A stretch of 12,201 bases of DNA from positions 1-12,201 of the forward strand of contig DATDYA010000042.1 in assembly GCA_035289165.1 (NCBI GenBank). Reading direction: 5' to 3'. The DNA is from DATDYA01 sp035289165. GTDB taxonomy: Bacteria > Patescibacteriota > Patescibacteriia > Magasanikbacterales > GWA2-37-8. Below are positions 6,923 to 12,201 of this stretch, one piece after another. The notes under the pieces are model-generated. The model was not told where the DNA came from, ran no database searches, and was given only the letters and a program-made list of their open reading frames with translations. The translations under genes were made by a program, and so were the position numbers. The first letter of the stretch is position 1; each line of letters begins with the position of its first letter.

Positions 6923-7537
6923 TTATTTAAATACACTAAAAATTTCTTTAAACCCGTTAAAACAATAATCCGCTTTTTTGGAATTGTCCCACATCAGACC
7001 CGTCCGGATACCAACCTTTTTAGCCGGTAAAACATCCTTACCAACATTATCCCCGATATATAAGATCTCACTTGGTGGTAATTGGGAGAGCTCAACCATT
7101 TTATAAAAGCCCTCAAGAGCCGGTTTGGGTTCTTTTAACATCTCAGCGCTAAGGACGTGGGTAAACAAAGAGATATCGATTCCTAATGCTGGTAAAACAT
7201 CCCCCAATTTCAAATTAGAAAAAATTGAAATTGGTACAATAGTTTTTAACTTTTTTAATACCTTGGGGATATCTGGATCAGCCAGGGTGTATAAGTCTTG
7301 TGGTGCCAATGAGTTAACTTTTTGAGACCAGAAATCAGAAGGCAGACCCAACGAACGAAAGATTGCGGCATTGCTATGTTTACTCTTGATGTATAGTTGC
7401 TCGTATTCTTTTTTTAAATCTTCATTTACCGATTTTTCTACCACCGAAGCATAGGTAGAATAACGAAGTTCATTGTGGCGGTCTTCGTGCAGACGCGCGA
7501 TCGTCTCGCTAAAGTCAAACCAAATATGTTTAATCAT
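6923..7537 (-). CDS. HAD-like hydrolase
   Basis: 204-residue cytosolic protein of the haloacid dehalogenase superfamily, most likely a small-molecule phosphatase or relative. Motif I is FDFSET (D8 nucleophile), with Ser10 where phosphatases usually have the acid/base Asp of DxD. A helical cap follows (about 15-90). Motif II is SIFSNL (Ser in the usual place), motif III the Lys of LKEPKP, motif IV IGDNVGKD (162-168). All other catalytic positions are kept, so the fold is certain and phosphatase activity is uncertain. It has its own promoter and is followed by about 170 bp without a gene. Leader lacks a Shine-Dalgarno. Confidence 0.85.
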   Translation of the reverse strand: MIKHIWFDFSETIARLHEDRHNELRYSTYASVVEKSVNEDLKKEYEQLYIKSKHSNAAIFRSLGLPSDFWSQKVNSLAPQDLYTLADPDIPKVLKKLKTIVPISIFSNLKLGDVLPALGIDISLFTHVLSAEMLKEPKPALEGFYKMVELSQLPPSEILYIGDNVGKDVLPAKKVGIRTGLMWDNSKKADYCFNGFKEIFSVFK

Positions 7538-7570
7538 AATACGGATAATTTAAACCCCCTCACTTTTATT

Positions 7571-7599
7571 ATCTTAGCATATGGTTTGCTATCTGTCAG
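7571..7599 (-). promoter_or_regulatory. Extended -10 promoter of the HAD gene at 6923-7537
   Basis: Minus-strand CTGACA (7599-7594), 17-bp spacer, TAAGAT (7576-7571) with a TGC extension. It sits just past the terminator of the zinc-ribbon gene, so the HAD gene is transcribed separately. Predicted leader about 27 nt. Confidence 0.62.
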
Positions 7600-7613
7600 C
7601 TGGTCCGGCGTTA

Positions 7614-7653
7614 AATAACAAAATCAGCCTGTTTCTGGGCTGATTTTGTTATT
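7614..7653 (-). terminator. Strong terminator after the zinc-ribbon gene
   Basis: A perfect 16-bp inverted repeat, AATAACAAAATCAGCC at 7614-7629 and its complement at 7638-7653, with an 8-nt loop. In the minus direction it gives a GC core (AGCC/GGCT) followed by GATTTTGTTATTT. It lies 5 bp after the stop at 7659. The near symmetry means it might also work on plus-strand transcripts. Confidence 0.85.
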
Positions 7654-7658
7654 GAGAA

Positions 7659-8165
7659 TTATTTTTTCTTAGCTTTGGCTTTCTTAGTTTCTGTCTTAAC
7701 TTTCTTAGTTGCTTCTTTCTTGCCAAGAATTTTTGGTTCTTCTTTTTTGGGCGCAAAGAACATTGGTTCACTCTTTGGAGTCAAAGTCGCAAGCATGGCC
7801 ACAATCTTGTCGAGTTTAACGTTCAAAGCATCAATTTCCGCCTTAGTAACGGTGTTGGTATTTCCACCACCGGTACGAGCACCAAAGCTTCCACCACTGG
7901 TATTGTTGTTGCGGAAACCACCACCAAAACTCTTTTGCGGGAAAGGGGGTCGTGAACTGGCGCCACCCTGGCCTTTAAAACAGTTACTGCAAAGTACTGG
8001 ACGATCGCCGGTTGGACGAAATGGTACTTGGCAATCATTGCCACACTCGCTACAAGTAGCTGGAAACATCTGTTTTGGACCGTCATTATGACCGCCAAAA
8101 CGACGTGGGCCACCACCAAAACCACCTCGACTACCACGATTTTTGTCAAATTTGTTAAATCCCAT
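7659..8165 (-). CDS. CxxC-x17-CxxC zinc-ribbon protein with RGG-like and Lys-rich tails
   Basis: 168 residues in three parts. Residues 1-32 are Gly/Arg-rich and low-complexity (RGSRGGFGGGPRRFGG). Residues 37-63 are a zinc ribbon with C38-x2-C41 and C59-x2-C62 separated by exactly 17 residues, and VPFRPTGDRPVLCSNCF; a fifth Cys is at 45. After a Gly/Asn/Ser-rich spacer, a short helix (AEIDALNVKLDKIVAMLATL) suggests self-association, and the end is almost all Lys/Ala/Glu (KKEATKKVKTETKKAKAKKK). The make-up suggests a nucleic-acid-binding protein; that is inference. Extended -10 promoter and strong terminator mark it as a separate, probably well-expressed unit, though read-through from the sugar transferase operon is possible. 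Confidence 0.85.
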   Translation of the reverse strand: MGFNKFDKNRGSRGGFGGGPRRFGGHNDGPKQMFPATCSECGNDCQVPFRPTGDRPVLCSNCFKGQGGASSRPPFPQKSFGGGFRNNNTSGGSFGARTGGGNTNTVTKAEIDALNVKLDKIVAMLATLTPKSEPMFFAPKKEEPKILGKKEATKKVKTETKKAKAKKK

Positions 8166-8203
8166 GTTATGTTATATATGTTAATTAACGTGCAACAACC
8201 GGA

Positions 8204-8232
8204 AGTATAGCACAAACTGGCGTAAAATACAA
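8204..8232 (-). promoter_or_regulatory. Extended -10 promoter of the zinc-ribbon gene
   Basis: Minus-strand TTGTAT (8232-8227), 17-bp spacer, TGC-TATACT (-10 at 8209-8204). Predicted leader of about 32 nt, AT-rich, containing TTAATTAA and no Shine-Dalgarno. Confidence 0.62.
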
Positions 8233-8261
8233 TGGCTGGGTGGTAACTGCTTACAAAACTT

Positions 8262-8906
8262 TCAAATCCCCTTAGCCTCTAGCACTATCCGAATGGTTTT
8301 TAAAATAATTGTTAAGTCTTTAAACACCACTTTCCAACCAGAATTCGCAGAAACAAAATTAATATAGTCTCTATCTAACTCTAACTGACTTCGTACAGCA
8401 TGCCCTTTTTCTGATTGGTAGGGACCCGTAAGACCACACTTAATTATTTCCCGAGTGAAATCTCCAGTATTTTTGTAATTGGTGGAATTTTCTAGATTAG
8501 TCGGGCGAGGTCCGACTAGGGTCATATCCCCTTTTAATACATTCCATAGTTGGGGCGACTCGTCCATATATATTCTTTTTAAGAGCCGACCGTAATAAGT
8601 AAGATTTTTTAAATCTTTTTGTAAATTAGCGGTATGGATAACCGGACCAGCCTTTAAGGCGGCCTCGATGGCTGTAACTTTAAAAGTACGCCATTTGTAA
8701 AAATTAAATACTTGCCCTCCGGATATCCTTTTTTCACTATACAGAAACGGACCGCGAGAATCTTTAATAAAAATTTGTTCGATAGCGATAAACAACAGTA
8801 AAAACAAAAAGAATGGGGTAAGGAGAAGAAATATTATACTAGTGGCCAAAACATCTAGAATACGTTTTGCTAATGGCAATGGAACTAATTGAATTTCGTT
8901 TGACAT
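8262..8906 (-). CDS. Initiating sugar-phosphate transferase (bacterial sugar transferase family)
   Basis: 214 residues, a monotopic phosphoglycosyl transferase that should place a sugar-1-phosphate from a nucleotide sugar on undecaprenyl phosphate, the first step of a surface glycan. It is the short catalytic form (PglC-like) rather than the WbaP/WcaJ form with four extra helices. The N-terminus has LAKRILDVLAT then a hydrophobic re-entrant helix (about 20-46). YSEKRISGGQVFNFYKWRTF is the family block, MDESPQLWNVLKGDMTLVGP carries the catalytic Asp-Glu pair, and PRP follows. GLTGPYQ and LELDRDYI are also family-like. It starts 15 nt after the FKBP gene and is the last gene of the four-gene operon. 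The sugar is not predictable. It may act before the GT4 enzyme at 1-876, but they are far apart. Confidence 0.93.
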   Translation of the reverse strand: MSNEIQLVPLPLAKRILDVLATSIIFLLLTPFFLFLLLFIAIEQIFIKDSRGPFLYSEKRISGGQVFNFYKWRTFKVTAIEAALKAGPVIHTANLQKDLKNLTYYGRLLKRIYMDESPQLWNVLKGDMTLVGPRPTNLENSTNYKNTGDFTREIIKCGLTGPYQSEKGHAVRSQLELDRDYINFVSANSGWKVVFKDLTIILKTIRIVLEAKGI

Positions 8907-8921
8907 ATGGCTGACACACTT

Positions 8922-9245
8922 TTAAGTCACCTGCAATAATTCAATTTCAAAGACCATGGTAGCTTTCGGAGGAATCGGACCATAGCCGTGTTCACCATAG
9001 CCGAGATGATAAGGAATGGTAAGCTTTCTCTTTTCCCCCACTTTCATTCCTACGACACCCAAATCCCAGCCTTTAATAACCATGCCACCACCGAGGTTAA
9101 AAGAAAACGGCTGGTTACGATCAAGACTAGAATCAAATTTGGTTCCATCTTCAAACGTACCGGTGTAATGCACAGAAACAGTATGTCCTTCTTTTGCTTC
9201 CTCCCCTGCCCCGGCCGCCAATATTTCTACTAATAAATCTTCCAT
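8922..9245 (-). CDS. FKBP-type peptidyl-prolyl cis-trans isomerase
   Basis: 107 residues, a single FKBP domain with almost the length of human FKBP12; it should speed proline isomerisation during folding. No signal peptide or anchor, so cytosolic. The pocket residues are all present: Y27, F37, D38, F47, V56, I57, W60, Y83 and F99 correspond to FKBP12 Y26, F36, D37, F46, V55, I56, W59, Y82 and F99. VSVHYTGTFEDGTKFDSS and VIKGWDLGVVGMKVGEKRKL are textbook family blocks. There is no inserted chaperone (IF) domain as in SlyD. Third gene of the operon, 30 bp after a HAD gene and 15 bp before the sugar transferase. Confidence 0.96.
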   Translation of the reverse strand: MEDLLVEILAAGAGEEAKEGHTVSVHYTGTFEDGTKFDSSLDRNQPFSFNLGGGMVIKGWDLGVVGMKVGEKRKLTIPYHLGYGEHGYGPIPPKATMVFEIELLQVT

Positions 9246-9275
9246 AGATAAATAGACTGCTTAGGTAAATAAAAT

Positions 9276-9914
9276 TTAACTAGTAATAAAGGTAGTAAGA
9301 TCTTCGGGTTTTAAAACTTCTAGCTCTACTAAACGGTTCAAAAGACTAGGCATGTCTTCATACAGTACCGGCGTATAACCTACTTCCGGGGCGCTTTCTA
9401 GACTTTTAGCCGAATCATCAATAAAAATTAATTCATTTGGTTCTACACCTAAACGTTTGGCAAACGATTGGTAAACGCGTGGATCAGGTTTCATGAGCTG
9501 TTCTTCAACCGAGAAAAAGACTACTTCAAATATTTTCTCTACACCATGTGACCTAATTTCTAGTGCGCCAAGGGAAGACATGTTACTCAATAGTCCAACT
9601 TTAAAACCGCGTTTCTTAATTAATTCCACCAGCGAAAACATCGGGTGGTTAAGAGCGCCGAGCGGCATGTTATTTATGTATTTCATAAACTTATCCGTCT
9701 CCTCGCCCCGGCCCAGTTCTGTAAAAACTATTTTCCAAAAATCCTTTGGATCGCACTCGGCGAGGTTCAAAAGATGGTTGTGTTTAAAATATACCTCGCG
9801 CACTTGTTCTAAAGGAAGCTGTAAATATTCACTGGCGGTATGGTATAACTTAAAAGAGTAGATATATAATACTCCGCCCCAATCGAAACCAATGGCTTTA
9901 AAACGGTGGCTCAT
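9276..9914 (-). CDS. HAD-IA family hydrolase (YihX-like)
   Basis: 212 residues, cytosolic. Motif I is FDWGGVL (D11 nucleophile) with Gly at the second Asp position; the same is true of the glucose-1-phosphate phosphatase YihX (DxGN), so activity is still possible. A helical cap spans about 20-95. Motif II is GLLSNMS, motif III the Lys of MKPDPRVYQ, and motif IV FIDDSAKSLE, followed by APEVGYTPVLYED. The layout is that of HAD-IA variant 3 enzymes. It begins 19 bp after the ABC-F gene. The substrate is unknown; the tie to FKBP and ABC-F in the operon gives no clear hint. Confidence 0.88.
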   Translation of the reverse strand: MSHRFKAIGFDWGGVLYIYSFKLYHTASEYLQLPLEQVREVYFKHNHLLNLAECDPKDFWKIVFTELGRGEETDKFMKYINNMPLGALNHPMFSLVELIKKRGFKVGLLSNMSSLGALEIRSHGVEKIFEVVFFSVEEQLMKPDPRVYQSFAKRLGVEPNELIFIDDSAKSLESAPEVGYTPVLYEDMPSLLNRLVELEVLKPEDLTTFITS

Positions 9915-9933
9915 ATTTATTTAGAATAACCAA

Positions 9934-11385
9934 TTAAAGCTTGCTCAAATCCAATTCTTGATCAAAAGTAATTTCCTTAACAAAGTCCGGCATATGGCTA
10001 ATAAGGACAATTGCACCCTGATAGGCGTTGATTGCTTTAGCAATAACTGGTATATGCCGGAAGTTAATATGATTAGTGGGTTCGTCTAAAACTAGGAGCC
10101 CAGGCTTCATGAGAACTAACCGGGCAAAAGATAAAAGACCTTTTTGCCCTTCGGATAAGTTGGAAATTTGGAGGCCCATGAGTTCCCCAGTGATTAGGAA
10201 CCCGGCGGCCACTGAACGCATTTCTTGCGTATCTATCCCATCAGCCAAAACACTTTCTAGAGAATCAAAGACTGTTTGTCCGTAATCCAAGGTGGCAAAA
10301 TCCTGACTATAGTAACCAACGACAGTGTCTTTCAAAATAGTCGCCCCGTCGTCGCTTTCATTTACTAGCGTACGTAGAAGAGTGCTTTTACCTATCCCGT
10401 TCGGTCCGGAAATAAGCAACCGGTCTCTTTGTCGTAAAACAATATTTACTTTCTTTATAACCGGTTCGTGGTCTTTAATAATCTTAACAGAACTTATGGT
10501 AACGACATTACCCACTATCCCTTGAGCGGGAATAGTGAATTCACGAATAGTCTTGTCTTCACGACGAACATCGACTTTGTTTTCCTCCAGTTCTTCAATT
10601 TCTTCTTTTAGTTTACTCGCGAGTTTGCGCATCTTACCACCCTTATTCGCGAAAAAATTCACCTTATCTTTATTATCTTGAATTTCTTTCTTTAACTGAG
10701 CATTTTTCTTAATTTCTCGTTCAATCCGGTTAGATATTTCTTCGACTACGGAATAATAGTCGCCAACGTAGGTCTCAATCTTTTTAGTAAAGACGTCTAG
10801 ATAAACGACGCCTTCGGTAAAGCAGTTTAAGAAATCGGCATCGTGAGAAATAACCAAGACGGTTTTATCATACATGACGAGAAATTGAATGAGATGATCA
10901 ATGCCTTCTTTATCTAGATTGTTGGTCGGCTCATCCAAAAGGAGAATGTCGGGATTTTGGATTAAAGCATAAGCCAACAAAATTCTCGCTTGTTGACCGC
11001 CAGACAAATCCCCGACTTTGCGATCAGTTGGAACGGTTAGATTAACGGCGTTCATTACTTTACTGATCTGGCTTTTAATATTCCCTGGCACATTTTCAAA
11101 AGCCTGGAAAAAATATTCTTCAACCGTTAGGGATAGATCTTGCTTATCCACCATTTGTAAGGCGGTACCGATTGTAGCGTTGTTCGTAATGTAAACATTC
11201 CCTCGCGTTGGTTTTAATTCACCTTTCACAAGCTTGAATACTGTGCTCTTCCCCGCCCCATTCTGTCCCATGAGAGTTATCTTGGCGCCTCTGTGGATAC
11301 TAAAAGAAACCTCGTCGAGGACAGGCTTTCTTTCAGCGTATTCAAACAGGACGTTGTCGAACCTTAGGATTACGTCTTCAGCCAT
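9934..11385 (-). CDS. ABC-F family ATPase (ribosome-associated)
   Basis: 483 residues with two ATPase domains and no membrane segments, the ABC-F layout; these proteins bind the ribosomal E site and rescue or tune translation, and some protect against antibiotics. Domain 1: Walker A GQNGAGKST (40-48), signature LSGGQ (127-131), Walker B with catalytic Glu LLLDEP (E152), switch His181. Linker at about 215-280 is charged and coiled-coil (P-site tRNA interaction motif region). Domain 2: Walker A GPNGIGKST (327-335), signature LSEGQ (410-414), VLDEP (E435), His464. The second D-loop reads TNHIN, not the usual TNHLD, so Asp is replaced by Asn441. It is shorter than common ABC-F (about 520-640) and lacks a C-terminal extension. 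No evidence for or against antibiotic resistance. First gene of the operon. Confidence 0.93.
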   Translation of the reverse strand: MAEDVILRFDNVLFEYAERKPVLDEVSFSIHRGAKITLMGQNGAGKSTVFKLVKGELKPTRGNVYITNNATIGTALQMVDKQDLSLTVEEYFFQAFENVPGNIKSQISKVMNAVNLTVPTDRKVGDLSGGQQARILLAYALIQNPDILLLDEPTNNLDKEGIDHLIQFLVMYDKTVLVISHDADFLNCFTEGVVYLDVFTKKIETYVGDYYSVVEEISNRIEREIKKNAQLKKEIQDNKDKVNFFANKGGKMRKLASKLKEEIEELEENKVDVRREDKTIREFTIPAQGIVGNVVTISSVKIIKDHEPVIKKVNIVLRQRDRLLISGPNGIGKSTLLRTLVNESDDGATILKDTVVGYYSQDFATLDYGQTVFDSLESVLADGIDTQEMRSVAAGFLITGELMGLQISNLSEGQKGLLSFARLVLMKPGLLVLDEPTNHINFRHIPVIAKAINAYQGAIVLISHMPDFVKEITFDQELDLSKL

Positions 11386-11408
11386 ACAAAATGGTTAAGT
11401 GAGTACCG

Positions 11409-11437
11409 ATGATCTCATATTTTTGAGCTTTTGTCAA
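11409..11437 (-). promoter_or_regulatory. Promoter of the ABC-F/HAD/FKBP/sugar transferase operon
   Basis: Minus-strand TTGACA (11437-11432, perfect), 17-bp spacer, GATCAT (11414-11409, four of six) with TGA in the extended -10 position. It lies right after the palindromic terminator and predicts a leader of about 17 nt before ATG 11385. Confidence 0.6.
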
Positions 11438-11460
11438 AAGTAAAGTCTACTTTAGCCATA

Positions 11461-11492
11461 AAAAACAATGACTTAGCTAAGTCATTGTTTTT
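11461..11492 (-). terminator. Perfect 32-bp palindrome, probable bidirectional terminator
   Basis: AAAAACAATGACTTAG (11461-11476) is the exact reverse complement of 11477-11492. It folds as a 14-bp stem with an AGCT loop, or with 1-2 bp more, with A and T runs at the ends, the usual form of a terminator that works both ways. It would stop transcripts from the ParB-like gene about 230 bp upstream and insulate the ABC-F promoter. Confidence 0.75.
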
Positions 11493-11511
11493 GGAATTAT
11501 AACCAAGGTAT

Positions 11512-11544
11512 TTATAGACGTATAATAGACGAAAATTAGACGAA
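11512..11544. repeat. Three 11-bp direct repeats with TAGACG core
   Basis: TAGACG occurs at 11515-11520, 11526-11531 and 11537-11542, exactly 11 bp apart. Full units are TTATAGACGTA, TAATAGACGAA and AATTAGACGAA (consensus taaTAGACGaa). Equal spacing of about one helical turn puts all cores on one face of the DNA, as for an operator or iteron. Function unknown. Confidence 0.55.
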
Positions 11545-11651
11545 TGTCAAAATGCTATTTAACGATAAATTCTTTTGAAACACGGAATAAAACGGTTATT
11601 ACTTATGATTGATTTCCATAGTACTTTAGGTGTATTAAGCATTATTTCCCC

Positions 11652-11686
11652 TTTTTGCATATTACAAGTAATATAGTATGCAAAAA
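11652..11686. repeat. Imperfect inverted repeat downstream of the ParB-like gene
   Basis: TTTTTGCAT (11652-11660) pairs with ATGCAAAAA (11678-11686), and ATTAC (11661-11665) with GTAAT (11668-11672), leaving a 5-nt bulge (ATAGT). It begins 36 bp past the gene's stop. No T-run follows in the minus direction (GGGG follows), so it is not a standard terminator; it could protect the 3' end of the mRNA. Confidence 0.4.
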
Positions 11687-11721
11687 AATAAGAATGGCCA
11701 TTATTTAAATTACCATTTGTC

Positions 11722-12180
11722 TCAAATGTCTCCGTTTTCTATCATAGCTCGAACTTTTTCATCCATGGTCCAAAAACGTTTGTGTTCAAAAAAATGTTCT
11801 TCTAATTCTTCAAGAGTTTTATTAAAATTTTCATTCACTGGTGGCACACCAGTAATTTCTCCATTGTCTATTAGTAAATTAACGCCATTCACATCAGCAT
11901 CATTCTTAATAATTAAACTTGGTATCTTTACTCCCAAAACCGTTGCGGCGGCTGAACGGTGTTTCCCTCCAGTCATAAAATATTTTGCCCGAGGGTGGTC
12001 TTTTAAAAACTGTTCCAGTGTTTTTTTATACGTGTTATAACGCGTTTTATTTTTTGCCAAATTCTCTACAACTATTTTTATGGGTATAACCACAATAGGT
12101 TCAACATAACTACCAGATTTGAATTTTTTACGATATGTGGTAAATGCTTTTGGACTGTGCAGTGGTGGGTAATCAATCAT
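11722..12180 (-). CDS. ParB/Srx-fold (ParB-like nuclease domain) protein
   Basis: 152 residues from ATG 12180. FMTGGKHRSAAATVLGVKIPSL (mid-protein) matches the ParB/sulfiredoxin-fold box, where a Gly-x-His-Arg loop follows a strand and an Ala-rich helix leads to a 'G...iP' turn. VEPIVVIPIKIV before it fits the preceding strand. There is no visible helix-turn-helix, so this is not a full chromosomal ParB, and no parA is next to it. The C-terminal part (KTLEELEEHFFEHKRFWTMD) is charged and helical. The frame stays open to the window's end (adding KPSQLIA at least), and PSQL resembles the usual start of ParB-like domains, so the true start may lie outside. The role (DNA binding, nucleotide-dependent switch or other) is unknown. 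Confidence 0.6.
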   Translation of the reverse strand: MIDYPPLHSPKAFTTYRKKFKSGSYVEPIVVIPIKIVVENLAKNKTRYNTYKKTLEQFLKDHPRAKYFMTGGKHRSAAATVLGVKIPSLIIKNDADVNGVNLLIDNGEITGVPPVNENFNKTLEELEEHFFEHKRFWTMDEKVRAMIENGDI

Positions 12181-12201
12181 GGCAATTAACTGCGATGGTT
12201 T

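Larger units (their letters stand above)
11386..11721. other. Gene-free intergenic stretch with several sequence structures
   Basis: No ORF here looks coding on either strand and no RNA gene was recognised. It holds, from left to right, the ABC-F promoter, a 32-bp palindrome, three phased TAGACG repeats and an imperfect hairpin, described separately. The span at about 11545-11650 shows nothing I can interpret. Confidence 0.6.

Noticed and set aside
7675..8091. Plus-strand open frame of 138 codons opposite the zinc-ribbon gene
   Set aside because: It is the antisense of a low-complexity gene with clear motifs; its translation is Pro/Leu-rich with no family features.
11292..11300. DnaA-box-like TGTGGATAC
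   Set aside because: A single imperfect match inside the ABC-F coding region; no cluster of boxes and no dnaA/dnaN, so no origin is called.
11512..11544. CRISPR-like array
   Set aside because: Units are only 11 bp with no spacers and no cas gene nearby.
11678..12040. Plus-strand open frame of 120 codons opposite the ParB-like gene
   Set aside because: The minus-strand frame is longer and has a recognisable domain; the plus frame is Ser/Lys-rich with no motif and no promoter of quality.

Overview
The window looks like chromosome from a Candidate Phyla Radiation (Patescibacteria) bacterium or a close relative. This is inferred from gene content and style, not from a marker gene. The clues are a membrane-anchored Cys-rich protein carrying the 'ICPDG...PPDC.F..C' module and the 'EPAFDDVLKLV...KCG' tail that recur in these genomes, a CxxC-x17-CxxC zinc-ribbon protein with Gly/Arg-rich and Lys-rich flanks, an amphi-Trp domain protein, short genes packed tightly on one strand, AT-rich leaders almost without Shine-Dalgarno motifs, and TAA/TAG/TGA all used as stops (so UGA is not recoded). 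No rRNA, tRNA, CRISPR array, IS element or prophage gene was seen.

Layout, left to right; every gene but one is on the minus strand. (1) 1-876: GT4 glycosyltransferase, cut by the window's left edge. (2) 967-2109: YibE/F-family exported/membrane protein whose -10 box lies almost on its start codon. (3) 2180-4546: a probable two-gene operon of a CPA2 (KefB/KefC-like) cation:proton antiporter with a TrkA-N domain, followed by an HD-domain phosphohydrolase. (4) 4639-6162: a probable operon of an amphi-Trp protein, the Cys-rich anchored protein, a small ORF broken by a one-base frameshift, and an ArfB-type ribosome-rescue hydrolase. (5) 6363-6752: the only plus-strand gene, an SPW-repeat membrane protein, with a structured 5' leader and its own terminator. 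(6) 6923-7537: HAD-like hydrolase. (7) 7659-8165: zinc-ribbon protein with a strong promoter and a 16-bp-stem terminator. (8) 8262-11385: a four-gene operon of ABC-F ATPase, HAD hydrolase, FKBP prolyl isomerase and an initiating sugar-phosphate transferase. (9) 11386-11721: a gene-free stretch with a promoter, a perfect 32-bp palindromic terminator, three 11-bp-phased TAGACG repeats and an imperfect hairpin. (10) 11722-12180: ParB-like protein, possibly running past the right edge.

The content is mostly housekeeping and cell envelope: surface glycan synthesis (GT4, sugar transferase), ion homeostasis (antiporter), translation stress (ArfB, ABC-F), protein folding (FKBP) and small hydrolases. 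I did not find a clear new defence or mobile system. The items most worth a second look are the frameshifted gene directly upstream of arfB, the phased TAGACG repeats, the overlapping hairpins in front of the SPW gene, and the near-leaderless yibE promoter.
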